Below, one piece after another: positions 16,521 to 25,213 of a stretch of 44,993 nt of DNA. The DNA lies in assembly GCA_937916395.1 (NCBI GenBank), contig CALFTN010000021.1:1-44993 (forward strand). The letters are read 5' to 3'. The first letter of the stretch is position 1. Every line of letters starts with the position of its first letter. A program made the translations under genes and the position numbers. Source of the DNA: an uncultured Clostridia bacterium. GTDB lineage: Bacteria > Bacillota > Clostridia > Oscillospirales > Acutalibacteraceae. The notes under the pieces were generated by a model, which was given only the letters and a program-made list of their open reading frames with translations, searched no databases and was not told the DNA's origin.

Positions 16521-17045
16521 CTACAATTCTTCTACTGTTCTGTTTGCGTTGAAAATATATTTTACTAAATAATAATATAACGGTATAAAAGCTGATGTAA
16601 AAATAAATGATGGTATATAAAATCTGAAAATCTGACTTAATGGAATACCAGCGCCATCAAGAACTATATAAATCATTATATAAAGAAAAATGAACACCCC
16701 AAGCGCTGAAAAGCCAAGTACAAGGGCTGTTATTATATTGTTACGCATAACACGGCTTATAAGAATACTGCACACAGCAGAAACAAGCATTATAATAAGC
16801 ATATTATAGCCGTCTATACCTGCTGAAAGGTCCCACAAAAGACCTGAAAGAGCACCCAAAAGAGCTGCCGTTATTTCACGTTCAAACATAGAAATTGAAA
16901 CTGCCAAAGGTATAAGTAAAAAAGCATGAAAAGAAAAAATGCCATTAAACCGAGCGCCAGTATTCTGAACTATTGCAGTAATTATTATAAGAACTGCAAA
17001 CATTATTCTGCGCTTTATTTTTGGCTTATTATTATCGTAATTCAT
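16521..17045 (-). CDS. mreD: rod-shape protein MreD
   Basis: 174 residues and five or six transmembrane helices. ATG 17045 is chosen because AAAGGTGG lies 8 bases upstream; the GTG codons further up overlap that site. It is the membrane component of the MreBCD elongation complex. It has the family-like segment LLGALSGLLWDLSAGIDGYN. It lies between mreC and mrdA in the classical order. Confidence 0.88.
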   Translation of the reverse strand: MNYDNNKPKIKRRIMFAVLIIITAIVQNTGARFNGIFSFHAFLLIPLAVSISMFEREITAALLGALSGLLWDLSAGIDGYNMLIIMLVSAVCSILISRVMRNNIITALVLGFSALGVFIFLYIMIYIVLDGAGIPLSQIFRFYIPSFIFTSAFIPLYYYLVKYIFNANRTVEEL

Positions 17046-17075
17046 ACTTTTCACCACCTTTGATTAATAAAATTT

Positions 17076-17933
17076 TTACTCAGTTATATCACTTTCGCCC
17101 TGACCAATAAATGAAGTGATTACAAAAACATCTGTTAATTCATTAAGGTCAGTATAAGGTTTTATGGTTGCATAAGTTGATGTTGTAACCTTATCACTTG
17201 TTACCGAGTCAACCTCACCGATTATAAGCCCATGTGGAAACACGCCACCTGAACCAGAGGTACACACAATACCACCACTTACTATTGAGCTTGAACGGTC
17301 AAGTCCCTGTAATTTACAAAGACCATTTTTAAGAAGCTTGTTATCACCTGATACATAGCCATATTCTCTTGTTGCAGATTCGTAAGCACCAATATTTACC
17401 CTTGGGTCTAAAACTGTGTAAACAACACAAGTTGATAAATTAACCTTTTTTACAACGCCTACAACATAATCGCCATAAATTACAGGGTCATTCACTTCAA
17501 TGCCAGAGGTTGAGCCTGCGTTTATAACAAAAGAACCATAAGGGTCTGCCACATCTCTTGAAACCACAGTTCCATAAGCAAACTCATAATCAGGATTCTG
17601 AACCTTTATATTGTAAAATTCTTCGTAAGCAGTAACCTTTTGCTTTAATTCTTCATAATCGGCAAGCTGTTTTCTGTATTCTGAAATCTGGTTTTCTAAA
17701 TCCTCTATCTGTTCAATATAAACTGAAGAAGATGTAAAAGAAGCAGAAAGCCCTGTCATTTCTTGAGAAAAGCTTGAAGCCAGCCTTTGTATAGGTGAAA
17801 ACACCACGCTCATAGCTGTAGTAAAAGGTGATGAAGCATTATGAGAAAATGCTGCAGAGATAATACCTAAAAGAATTACTGCAACTATTGCTACAAGGCG
17901 TTTAAAGCTATCGCTTTGTAAAAATCTTTTCAT
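17076..17933 (-). CDS. mreC: rod-shape protein MreC
   Basis: 285 residues. An N-terminal membrane helix (~12-30) is followed by a coiled coil (~75-110, IEQIEDLENQISEYRKQLADYEE) and the double beta-barrel extracellular domain with DPYGSFVINAGSTSGI and GGVFPHGLIIGEV. It links cytoplasmic MreB to periplasmic-side PBP2. It starts five bases after mreB. Confidence 0.93.
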   Translation of the reverse strand: MKRFLQSDSFKRLVAIVAVILLGIISAAFSHNASSPFTTAMSVVFSPIQRLASSFSQEMTGLSASFTSSSVYIEQIEDLENQISEYRKQLADYEELKQKVTAYEEFYNIKVQNPDYEFAYGTVVSRDVADPYGSFVINAGSTSGIEVNDPVIYGDYVVGVVKKVNLSTCVVYTVLDPRVNIGAYESATREYGYVSGDNKLLKNGLCKLQGLDRSSSIVSGGIVCTSGSGGVFPHGLIIGEVDSVTSDKVTTSTYATIKPYTDLNELTDVFVITSFIGQGESDITE

Positions 17934-17938
17934 TTTAA

Positions 17939-18946
17939 TTAACCCTTCTTATTGAAACCAAGAAAATCTTTTTCAAGGCAGATACCCGTGCCATTAACAA
18001 CACAATCAAGTGGATTTTTAGCTACATGAACAGGCATATTAGTTTCTTCAGAAATATATCTGTCAAAGCCTCTTAAGAGAGCACCACCACCTGTAAGCAT
18101 AATACCTCTCTCGCAGATATCTGCTGCAAGCTCTGGTGGAGTTCTGTCTAATGTATATCTTATAGAGTCAAGAATCTGGTCAACAGAAGGTGCTAAAGCA
18201 TCACGAACCTGCTCACTTGTAATTTCAACAGATTTAGGAAGACCATCTATAAGGTTTCTGCCTTTTATTTCCATAGCTGCTTCGCCTTCATAAGGATAAG
18301 CAGAGCCCAATTTAACCTTTATATCTTCTGCAGTTCTTTCACCAATTAAAAGATTGAAGTTGCTTTTTACATAAGAAATAATAGCTTCATCGAAATTATC
18401 ACCAGCCATTTTTACTGACTTTGAAGTAACAATATCGCCTAAAGAAATAACTGCAACCTCACTTGTACCACCGCCGATATCAACAATCATACTACCAGTT
18501 GCTTCAAGAACAGGAAGTCCTGCACCAATAGCCGCAGCCATTGGCTCTTCAATAAGGCTTACATATCTTGCACCTGCACTTTTTGCAGCATCGTGCACAG
18601 CACGGCGTTCAACCTCTGTAACACCAGACGGAATACAAATCATAACTCTTGCTCTGTTAAATGGTGAACCACTTATTGCTCTGCGTATAAATTCCTTGAG
18701 CATATCAGAAGTCATATCAAAGTCTGCAATAACACCATCTTTAAGCGGTCTTACTGCTGTAATTGAGCCTGGTGTTCTACCTATCATTCTTTTAGCATCC
18801 GCACCAACAGCAACAACTGTTTTTGGGTTTGTTCTTTCATCAACTGCAACAACAGATGGTTCTCGAATAACAATACCCTTACCTTTAACGAAAACTAATG
18901 TATTTGCAGTACCGAGGTCGATACCTATATCTTGTGAAAATAACAT
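17939..18946 (-). CDS. mreB: rod-shape-determining actin homologue MreB
   Basis: 335 residues, full length. Actin-fold nucleotide motifs are present: IGIDLGTANTLVFVKG (phosphate 1), IVDIGGGTSEVAVIS (phosphate 2) and MLTGGGALLRG (adenosine). It forms membrane-bound filaments guiding cell-wall synthesis. It lies only 16 bases after the zinc permease gene on the same strand, with no terminator between them. Confidence 0.97.
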   Translation of the reverse strand: MLFSQDIGIDLGTANTLVFVKGKGIVIREPSVVAVDERTNPKTVVAVGADAKRMIGRTPGSITAVRPLKDGVIADFDMTSDMLKEFIRRAISGSPFNRARVMICIPSGVTEVERRAVHDAAKSAGARYVSLIEEPMAAAIGAGLPVLEATGSMIVDIGGGTSEVAVISLGDIVTSKSVKMAGDNFDEAIISYVKSNFNLLIGERTAEDIKVKLGSAYPYEGEAAMEIKGRNLIDGLPKSVEITSEQVRDALAPSVDQILDSIRYTLDRTPPELAADICERGIMLTGGGALLRGFDRYISEETNMPVHVAKNPLDCVVNGTGICLEKDFLGFNKKG

Positions 18947-18962
18947 TTTTCTTTTTCCTTTC

Positions 18963-19796
18963 TTATTTCTTCTTTATTATATAAGTTACGAAAAATACAA
19001 CTGCAAGAGCCATAACAATTGTAGCCCCTGCTGAGGTATCCAGATAAAACGACGCTATGAGTCCACCTACACCACAAATGAGTGATGCGAGAACTGAAAA
19101 ACATAAATAACTTCTTGAATTTCTACTTATATTTCTCGCTGTTGCCGCAGGCAAAATAAGCAGTGAGTTTATAAGAAGAATCCCCACCGACTTAATTGAA
19201 AGCATAACAACTACTGCGACTACTATAACAAATATGTTTTCGTAGACAAGCGTTTTTACGCCACGACTTGCAGCAAGCTCACGATTTATTGAAATAAGAA
19301 GTAATTTATTATAAATCAAAGACCAGATAACTAAAACTGCTATCAAAGCTATGCCTAAGAATAATATTTCGTCTGCTGTAACGCTTAAAATATCGCCAAC
19401 TAAAAAAGAAGAGTACTTAGAAAACCCTCCACCATAAGAAAGCACCAAAAGACCTAGTGCTACAGCAGTTGAAGAAAACACGCTTATTACAGTATCACTT
19501 GAAGCGTTACCTTTATTTTTAACTCTTGTAATTATAAGTGCCAGTAACACACCAAAAGCCACAAGAGAAACAATTTCATTTTTAATTCCTAAAAGCACAC
19601 CCAGTGCCACACCTGTTAATGCACTATGACCTAAAGCGTCAGAGAAAAACGCCATTTTGTTATTCACTGCCATTGTGCCTAAAATACCCATAAGTGGTGC
19701 AATAATAAGTATTGCAAGGAGTGCATTTTTCATAAATTTGTAATCTGCCCACGAAAACGGCAAAATCAAATCTAAAAAATTATATATATATGTCAT
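18963..19796 (-). CDS. znuB: zinc ABC transporter permease
   Basis: 277 residues with about eight transmembrane helices, of the ABC-3 family for zinc or manganese. Landmarks include MAFFSDALGHSALTGVALG and INSLLILPAATARNIS. It forms the membrane channel with the ATPase encoded 4 bases upstream. Zinc is more likely than manganese because the partner binding protein has a His-rich loop. Confidence 0.9.
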   Translation of the reverse strand: MTYIYNFLDLILPFSWADYKFMKNALLAILIIAPLMGILGTMAVNNKMAFFSDALGHSALTGVALGVLLGIKNEIVSLVAFGVLLALIITRVKNKGNASSDTVISVFSSTAVALGLLVLSYGGGFSKYSSFLVGDILSVTADEILFLGIALIAVLVIWSLIYNKLLLISINRELAASRGVKTLVYENIFVIVVAVVVMLSIKSVGILLINSLLILPAATARNISRNSRSYLCFSVLASLICGVGGLIASFYLDTSAGATIVMALAVVFFVTYIIKKK

Positions 19797-19800
19797 TTAA

Positions 19801-20538
19801 TCAATCCAATCCATGAAAGAAGCTCTCTTTAAATTCAGGCGAAGAAAAAACTTCTTCTGCACTACCACTTTTGAGAACAGATTTATTTATAAGAATAACA
19901 TTATCAGCATATTCCTTCACAATACCAAGGTCGTGTGAAACCATTGCTATTGCTATGTGATAATTCTTTTTTAAATCAGCAATAACTTCATAAAACTTTT
20001 CACTACCCTTTAAATCAACACCAGAAACAGGCTCGTCAAGAATAAGTAATTCTGGGAGTGGATAGAGAGCACTTGCAAGCATTACCCTCTGAATTTCGCC
20101 ACCAGATAAAACTCCGAGTGTTTTATTTTTTAAGGAAAGACACCCTACCATATCAAGAGCTTCATCTATCGATTTCGTTTGTTTTTTATCTTTTTTAAAA
20201 CAAACAGGTGAATTAGTTCTGCCTATTAGCATAAAATCTTCAACACTTACTGGTGCAGAACGGTCAAAATCAAGATGCTGTGGAACATAACCAATTGTTA
20301 TATTTTCAATTTTCTCACCATGATGTGATTCAAATGTTACTTTACCATCGTGTTTAATTTCGTTAAGAATAGATTTTAAAAGCGTTGTTTTACCTGCACC
20401 ATTTACACCGATAAGAGCTGTAAGCTGACCACAAAAAAGGTCAAACGAAACACTTGAAAGTAAAACATCTTTACCTTTTTTAACCCCAACATCCTTCACG
20501 GAAATTTTACAAAGTCCGCAACCATTTTGTGATGACAA
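19801..20538 (-). CDS. znuC: zinc ABC transporter ATPase
   Basis: 245 residues. It has Walker A GVNGAGKTT, signature LSGGEIQRV, Walker B LLILDEP and a switch His in SHDLG. The start is a TTG (20536-20538) immediately after the znuA stop, with GGTGAG as the ribosome site, so translation is probably coupled to znuA. It powers the ZnuB permease. Confidence 0.9.
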   Translation of the reverse strand: MSSQNGCGLCKISVKDVGVKKGKDVLLSSVSFDLFCGQLTALIGVNGAGKTTLLKSILNEIKHDGKVTFESHHGEKIENITIGYVPQHLDFDRSAPVSVEDFMLIGRTNSPVCFKKDKKQTKSIDEALDMVGCLSLKNKTLGVLSGGEIQRVMLASALYPLPELLILDEPVSGVDLKGSEKFYEVIADLKKNYHIAIAMVSHDLGIVKEYADNVILINKSVLKSGSAEEVFSSPEFKESFFHGLD

Positions 20539-21468
20539 TCAACTCACCGCCTCTAAAATAAGTTCTATATTCTCACGCATTATATCTTCGTATGCTGTAG
20601 ATGAAGCCTCACCCTTTATAACAGGGTTGAGCGTACAAATACGAGCACCTGTTTCGCTATTTAAAATTGTTGCCGACGAGCCTTTATAATCAGGCTCAAT
20701 AAAAAGCACCTTTACATTATGCTTTTCAATTACACTCACCAATTCAGCAAGACCTTTTGCCGAAGCCTGGGCACCGTCATGACTTTCCACTGTTGCAATA
20801 ACACTAAAGCCATACTCACTTGCAAGATAATCATAAGCTTCATGGAAGGTAATTATATTCTCGTTCTTTAAAGCTTTCGTTTTTTCAGTTAATTCATCGC
20901 TTAATTCGGTAAGGCGAATTATATAATCATTCTTGTTGTCTTCTATTCTGTCTTTATATTGAGGATAGTAAGAAATAAGCATTTCTGCAATATTACTCAC
21001 TTGAATTTTTGCATTTTCAGGAGACATCCATATATGAGAATTAACGCTATGATTATGGTCGTGGTGAGCTTCTTCGTTGTGCTTTTCTTCGTTGTGTTCG
21101 TCACAATTTTCTATTAAACGGACACCTTTTGAAGAATCAATAACTCTGAGATTTTCATTACTCATATAAACATCTTCTAAAAAAGTTTCCATTCCTGCAC
21201 CATTAATAATGAAAACATCTGCATCTGCAATTAGCTTGGCATCACGGCTTAAAATCTGGTAATCGTGAAGACATCCGGTATTTTGCTCAGCCATACAGCT
21301 GACATTTATTTCATCAATACCATCAACGATGTTTAAAGTGAATATATAAATCGGATAAAAGGAGGTGACAAGAAGAATTTTATCATTTTTTATTTTCTGA
21401 GATGTGCATGAACAGCACACACTCAACATAAAAACCAAAGCTAATATCAATGATAAAAATCTCTTCAA
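20539..21468 (-). CDS. znuA: zinc-binding lipoprotein of the ABC transporter
   Basis: 309 residues. The lipoprotein signal ends in CCSC, so it is anchored outside the membrane. It has the cluster-9 substrate-binding fold with metal ligands in CLHDYQ, the DPxxxH-like NSHIWMSP region, TFHEAYDYLA and IEPDY. A His/Asp/Glu-rich loop near residues 122-142 (HNEEKHNEEAHHDHNH) is typical of zinc rather than manganese binders. It is the first gene of znuACB and lies 31 bases after the repeat protein. Confidence 0.92.
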   Translation of the reverse strand: MKRFLSLILALVFMLSVCCSCTSQKIKNDKILLVTSFYPIYIFTLNIVDGIDEINVSCMAEQNTGCLHDYQILSRDAKLIADADVFIINGAGMETFLEDVYMSNENLRVIDSSKGVRLIENCDEHNEEKHNEEAHHDHNHSVNSHIWMSPENAKIQVSNIAEMLISYYPQYKDRIEDNKNDYIIRLTELSDELTEKTKALKNENIITFHEAYDYLASEYGFSVIATVESHDGAQASAKGLAELVSVIEKHNVKVLFIEPDYKGSSATILNSETGARICTLNPVIKGEASSTAYEDIMRENIELILEAVS

Positions 21469-21499
21469 GTCAACTCACCCCTTTTCTGATAAATTCAAA

Positions 21500-23143
21500 T
21501 TACTCTACTATTCTGAACCAATAAGTATCTTCTGATGAATAAAGGTCATTTTCAATAAGGATATAATAAGTACCCTTCTTAAGTTCAATAACACCAGTTG
21601 TTACCTGATATTCATTCTTAGCAGATTCAAGACTACTTATCTCTTTACCATTTTCATCGATAATTGTTGCAATCCATGCCAAATCATTTTCACTTGTGTA
21701 GTCATGATAGAAGTGGAAGGCAATATTTCTGTCTTTATCTACCGTGAATTTATAGTAGTCTCTGTCGAAGTTCATATCGGTAGAAATAAGAGTACCATAA
21801 TAATTCTTAAGCGTACCAACTTCATTAGCAGTTTCTTTAGTGTTATTTGATTCTTGTTCAAACAACAAATCTGTCTGACAAGAGTAGGTAAGACTATAAG
21901 GAACAGATGTATATCTCATAGAATCAGCATCAACTAAAATGTAGTAGTCACCTGCCGGAAGACCCATACCTGTAATGTTAACGCCCTCATCATTCCACTT
22001 TGAAACACGTTTTACAACCTCTGTGTAAGTTCCATCCTTTTCAGGTCTTAAGAGTCTTACATTCCAACCATTGTAATCTTCGTCGCCTTCTTTTTCGTCA
22101 AATTCATGAGTAAACTCAACTGTAAGATAACTCTTTTCAGTTAATGTAATCTTAAAGTAGTCTTTATCAAGACCCATTACTCTTGGTGCGAGCATACCAC
22201 TCACAGTGCTGTTTTCCTTAAATACCTCAGCTTGTTCTGGTGTATCGTTTATTTCAAACTCTGTTGTTTCTGAAAGACCTGTTTCTACCTTTAATCTATA
22301 GGTCATTCCATCCTGCACCTGTGTCTCTACCAAAATATAATAAACACCAGGATGTAAATTAATTTTACCAGTTCTTAGGTCTGGGTCCTGATATCTTGAA
22401 GCAAATGATGCTATTTCATAATCATTTTCTGTAAAGAGCCTTACAACCCAACCAACCTGTGGAAGCTGACTGTTTTCATGGGTAAAACTCAAGTCAATAT
22501 AGCCATCATTTGTAATTTCGAATCTATAATAATCCAAATCTGCAGCACCCTGACGTTGACTTGAAGAGCCATAAATAACTCTGTTAAGCCTTAAGCTTGT
22601 TGCAGTATCTTTTGTATCATTAAACTCTTTCTCAAAGCTCTCTGTAGGTGTGAAGCTTACTGTCAAATCAAAGTCACCAGCTAAGAAAAACTCACCTGGC
22701 TCAACAACAACACAATAAGTGCCGGCTTCTACACCGGTTTCGCCCCAAGTTGAAGTCACGTCTGACCAGAAAGCGTCGAAATAAGTAAGTTCGTTATACT
22801 CATACCAATCTTTTTCTGGATTCTCTATATAATAAAGTGTTACACGCCATCCTTCAAGCATTGATTCCTGAACATCAAGATGATTAAAATTAAGACTTAA
22901 CGCACCATTTTTATCAAGAGTAAAAATATACGCCTCGTAATCATCCTTTTTTTCTAACTTTCCTTTAACGGTTATATTAAAACCACTTGTATTTGCATCA
23001 GTTTTTGTATTAATAAATGTCGGTGTATTCATATAAAAAAGGCTATCTTTAACTTCTAAAGCATACACAGTAGCCATAAGTGACACAATTGCCAATACAA
23101 CTGCAACTACAATAAAGGCACGTTTTTTTAATAACCTTTTCAT
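21500..23143 (-). CDS. secreted protein of four PPC-like beta-sandwich repeats
   Basis: 547 residues. A signal or anchor helix (~8-28) is followed by four tandem ~120-residue repeats (about 40-165, 169-288, 293-421 and 427-547). Each repeat follows the pattern E-x-N-D/N-T...G...D-x-D-Y-Y-x-F...GW-x-V-x-L...L-x-x-G-x-YYI-L-V-E, as in bacterial pre-peptidase C-terminal (PPC) domains. Repeat 1 has lost the END start. There is no catalytic domain, so a binding or structural role at the surface is likely. Its ATG overlaps the flavodoxin-like gene stop (ATGA) and znuA follows 31 bases later, so it may be linked to metal uptake. Confidence 0.78.
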   Translation of the reverse strand: MKRLLKKRAFIVVAVVLAIVSLMATVYALEVKDSLFYMNTPTFINTKTDANTSGFNITVKGKLEKKDDYEAYIFTLDKNGALSLNFNHLDVQESMLEGWRVTLYYIENPEKDWYEYNELTYFDAFWSDVTSTWGETGVEAGTYCVVVEPGEFFLAGDFDLTVSFTPTESFEKEFNDTKDTATSLRLNRVIYGSSSQRQGAADLDYYRFEITNDGYIDLSFTHENSQLPQVGWVVRLFTENDYEIASFASRYQDPDLRTGKINLHPGVYYILVETQVQDGMTYRLKVETGLSETTEFEINDTPEQAEVFKENSTVSGMLAPRVMGLDKDYFKITLTEKSYLTVEFTHEFDEKEGDEDYNGWNVRLLRPEKDGTYTEVVKRVSKWNDEGVNITGMGLPAGDYYILVDADSMRYTSVPYSLTYSCQTDLLFEQESNNTKETANEVGTLKNYYGTLISTDMNFDRDYYKFTVDKDRNIAFHFYHDYTSENDLAWIATIIDENGKEISSLESAKNEYQVTTGVIELKKGTYYILIENDLYSSEDTYWFRIVE

Positions 23144-23700
23144 AAATTTTCTATCCTCTCAACAATTTTTCGTATTTCATTTTCAGACTTTTCAATTTGT
23201 GGATTCGTGTCTGTAAAATTACAAAGAGACGAACCTACAAACTCTATATTTAAAATTGAAAATGCAAATTTTAATTGTTCTTCCATAACAGAAAACCACT
23301 TTTTCCCTTCTCTGCCAGAAGATACAAGCAAAATTGCTTTTCTTTTCTTTTCAATTTTCTGTGTTTTGTTATGCTTATAAAAATATGTGTAATAAAATTG
23401 AAATCTATCTAATAGTGCTTTTAACGGAGCAGAAAATGTTCCATTATATAAAGGCGAAGCAAAAACTATGATGTCGGTTTTTTCGAAACTTTCGAAAAAC
23501 GAATCCAAATCTCTGTGTCTGCACTTTTCATTTGCTTCACAGTAATTGCATCCATCACAAAACTTTAACTGCTCTTTAAAAAGTTCGAATGTTATTACAT
23601 TTTCATAATCACAAATACTTTTAAAATATTCAATTTGCTTTTTAGTGTAGCCGTTCTGTCTGCCAGAACCATCTATGATTAAAACGTTCTTTTTTTCCAT
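23140..23700 (-). CDS. flavodoxin-fold NAD(P)H-dependent FMN reductase-like protein
   Basis: 186 residues. It opens VLIIDGSGRQNGYTKK (FMN phosphate loop), has the family Cys pattern CDGCNYCEANEKC, and then FASPLYNGTFSAPLKALLDRF (flavin-contact region). It probably reduces flavin, quinone or metal; the substrate is unknown. It starts 6 bases after the ATCase-like gene, with no clear ribosome site of its own. Confidence 0.8.
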   Translation of the reverse strand: MEKKNVLIIDGSGRQNGYTKKQIEYFKSICDYENVITFELFKEQLKFCDGCNYCEANEKCRHRDLDSFFESFEKTDIIVFASPLYNGTFSAPLKALLDRFQFYYTYFYKHNKTQKIEKKRKAILLVSSGREGKKWFSVMEEQLKFAFSILNIEFVGSSLCNFTDTNPQIEKSENEIRKIVERIENL

Positions 23701-23706
23701 AATATT

Positions 23707-24765
23707 TTATTTAGGTTCATATTTCTGACCACAATATTTACAAATATATTCGCCATTTTCTGTTTCATAGAAAAGTGGAGGTAAATAATCTTCTGTTGAA
23801 GTTATGCAGTCGTTTCTAAGACATTTAAAATCGTGAGTTGCTGTTTCTTCTACTGGTTTTATAAGTCTGCCTGTTCTTTTTGTTATAAGCTTAAGAATAA
23901 CAGCCATTGCTGCATCCACATCATAATTCAGCATTTTTGTATATTTAGCTCTTGCATCACTATCAACACTAATATCTAATTCTTCACCACGTGGGAACTG
24001 GTGCATTATCACTAAATCTTTTTTTGCTGTAAGAAGTAATTTTTCATCAAGAATAAACTTGTGTTTTCTTGAACCATACTGAATACCTGAAGTAAATGAG
24101 CTTTTTTCTACCTTTGTCATATAAAGAACATCAAGCTCTGGCAAAGGCTCCATTAAATTATCAAAAACAACAAATGGTTTTTCACGCCTGTCCATAATAT
24201 TTATAAAATCATCTGTAATAGGCTTACCGTTTACAGATATAAAGAAAAATTCATTACCCTTGTAAATATTAAGACATTGTAAAAGCCCGCGCACAAGAGG
24301 ATTGTTTGAAAAATCACCTACAAAACCGATTTTCATATTTGAAACATGATTTTTTTCCATCCATACAGTAGAAATATCTGCAAGTGTTTTTACAGGATAT
24401 GCTCTACCACCATCACCAGCATTTATTACCGGAATAGTTGCATACAAAGAAGCTGCTCTTGCCGCACCTTTTTTAGGGTGATTTAAAACGATAACATCTC
24501 CACAAGCAGACATTGTCATAACAGCATCTCTTAATGACTCATTTTCGTTACAATTAAAATCAAAATGAGTGCCACCCATTCTTGTAGCAGCCGTTGTAAA
24601 CGCCATTTTTGCGTTACGGTCTTCATTGTAAAAAGCGTTTATAAGAATACGACCTTGCATTTCTTTACCATAAACGTGCTGATTGCCGTTTACAAATGTA
24701 ACAAGGTTAATTGCTTCACGTAATTCTTCACGTGTAAAATCAGTAATATCTATAAACCTTTTCAT
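23707..24765 (-). CDS. aspartate carbamoyltransferase-like protein with lost active site and fused PyrI-type zinc domain
   Basis: 352 residues from ATG 24765 (AAAGGGG 8 bases upstream). Residues 1-305 follow the PyrB fold throughout, but the catalytic residues are replaced. The carbamoyl-phosphate loop STRTR reads DRNAK (49-53). RHPQEGAAR reads NHPKKGAAR (Asn95). GDGxxQHPTQ reads GDGGRAYPVK (Tyr123 for the His). TRVQ reads TKVE. The 80s loop (Ser/Lys) is missing. Residues 311-352 are a zinc ribbon with Cys315, Cys320, Cys342 and Cys345, matching the C-terminal domain of PyrI. It is probably not an active ATCase; a regulatory role or a new reaction is possible. Confidence 0.8.
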   Translation of the reverse strand: MKRFIDITDFTREELREAINLVTFVNGNQHVYGKEMQGRILINAFYNEDRNAKMAFTTAATRMGGTHFDFNCNENESLRDAVMTMSACGDVIVLNHPKKGAARAASLYATIPVINAGDGGRAYPVKTLADISTVWMEKNHVSNMKIGFVGDFSNNPLVRGLLQCLNIYKGNEFFFISVNGKPITDDFINIMDRREKPFVVFDNLMEPLPELDVLYMTKVEKSSFTSGIQYGSRKHKFILDEKLLLTAKKDLVIMHQFPRGEELDISVDSDARAKYTKMLNYDVDAAMAVILKLITKRTGRLIKPVEETATHDFKCLRNDCITSTEDYLPPLFYETENGEYICKYCGQKYEPK

Positions 24766-24828
24766 ACAAAAAGCCCCTTTCTTATAAAGAAATACATCAA
24801 AAATGCGCAAAACACCATTATCCATAGA

Positions 24829-24856
24829 ATTATATCACATTTCTCAGCAAAATCAA
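24829..24856 (-). promoter_or_regulatory. extended -10 promoter of the ATCase-like gene and possibly the whole run to minD
   Basis: On minus TTGATT (24851-24856), a 16-base spacer, TATAAT (24829-24834) preceded by TG one base upstream. The ~57-base leader contains a small palindrome (TTTCTT/AAGAAA) next to the ribosome site. Confidence 0.7.
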
Positions 24857-24891
24857 AGACTTTTAATAATTTTTTTACACTTTTTAGGCAT

Positions 24892-24926
24892 AAAAAAACA
24901 ACCCACAAAATGTGGGTTGATTTTTT
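24892..24926. terminator. terminator of the ferredoxin gene
   Basis: Perfect 9-bp stem (24899-24907 with 24911-24919) flanked by an A-run and a T-run, so it works on both strands. It follows the ferredoxin stop by 10 bases. Confidence 0.85.
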
Positions 24927-24936
24927 AAAAAATAAA

Positions 24937-25107
24937 TTATGCTTCAACAGGAGCTTCTACAGGGCAAGAACCTGCACATGCACCACAATCGATGCAAGCA
25001 TCAGCGTCGATTACATAGATGCCATCGCCTTCAGAAATTGCTTCTACTGGGCAATCTGAAGCACAAGCGCCACAAGCAATGCAAGCGTCAGTAATTTTGT
25101 ATGCCAT
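24937..25107 (-). CDS. 2[4Fe-4S] ferredoxin
   Basis: 56 residues, translated by hand. Two classical cluster motifs are present: CIACGACASDC followed by P, and CIDCGACAGSC followed by P. It is a clostridial-type low-potential electron carrier in the cytoplasm. The start is ATG 25107 behind AGGAGGAG. It is monocistronic, with its own promoter and terminator. The flavodoxin-like and radical SAM proteins in the window are possible, but unproven, clients. Confidence 0.96.
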   Translation of the reverse strand: MAYKITDACIACGACASDCPVEAISEGDGIYVIDADACIDCGACAGSCPVEAPVEA

Positions 25108-25158
25108 TGTTACTCTCCTCCTTCTTTTGTTAAAACCCTTTCGGATTTGTTTGTACTC

Positions 25159-25186
25159 ATTGTAACATATCTTTTGAAAATTTCAA
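25159..25186 (-). promoter_or_regulatory. ferredoxin promoter
   Basis: On minus TTGAAA (25181-25186), a 16-base spacer, TACAAT (25159-25164). Confidence 0.65.
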
Positions 25187-25213
25187 TAGTAATTTTTATT
25201 TTTTTATAAAAAA

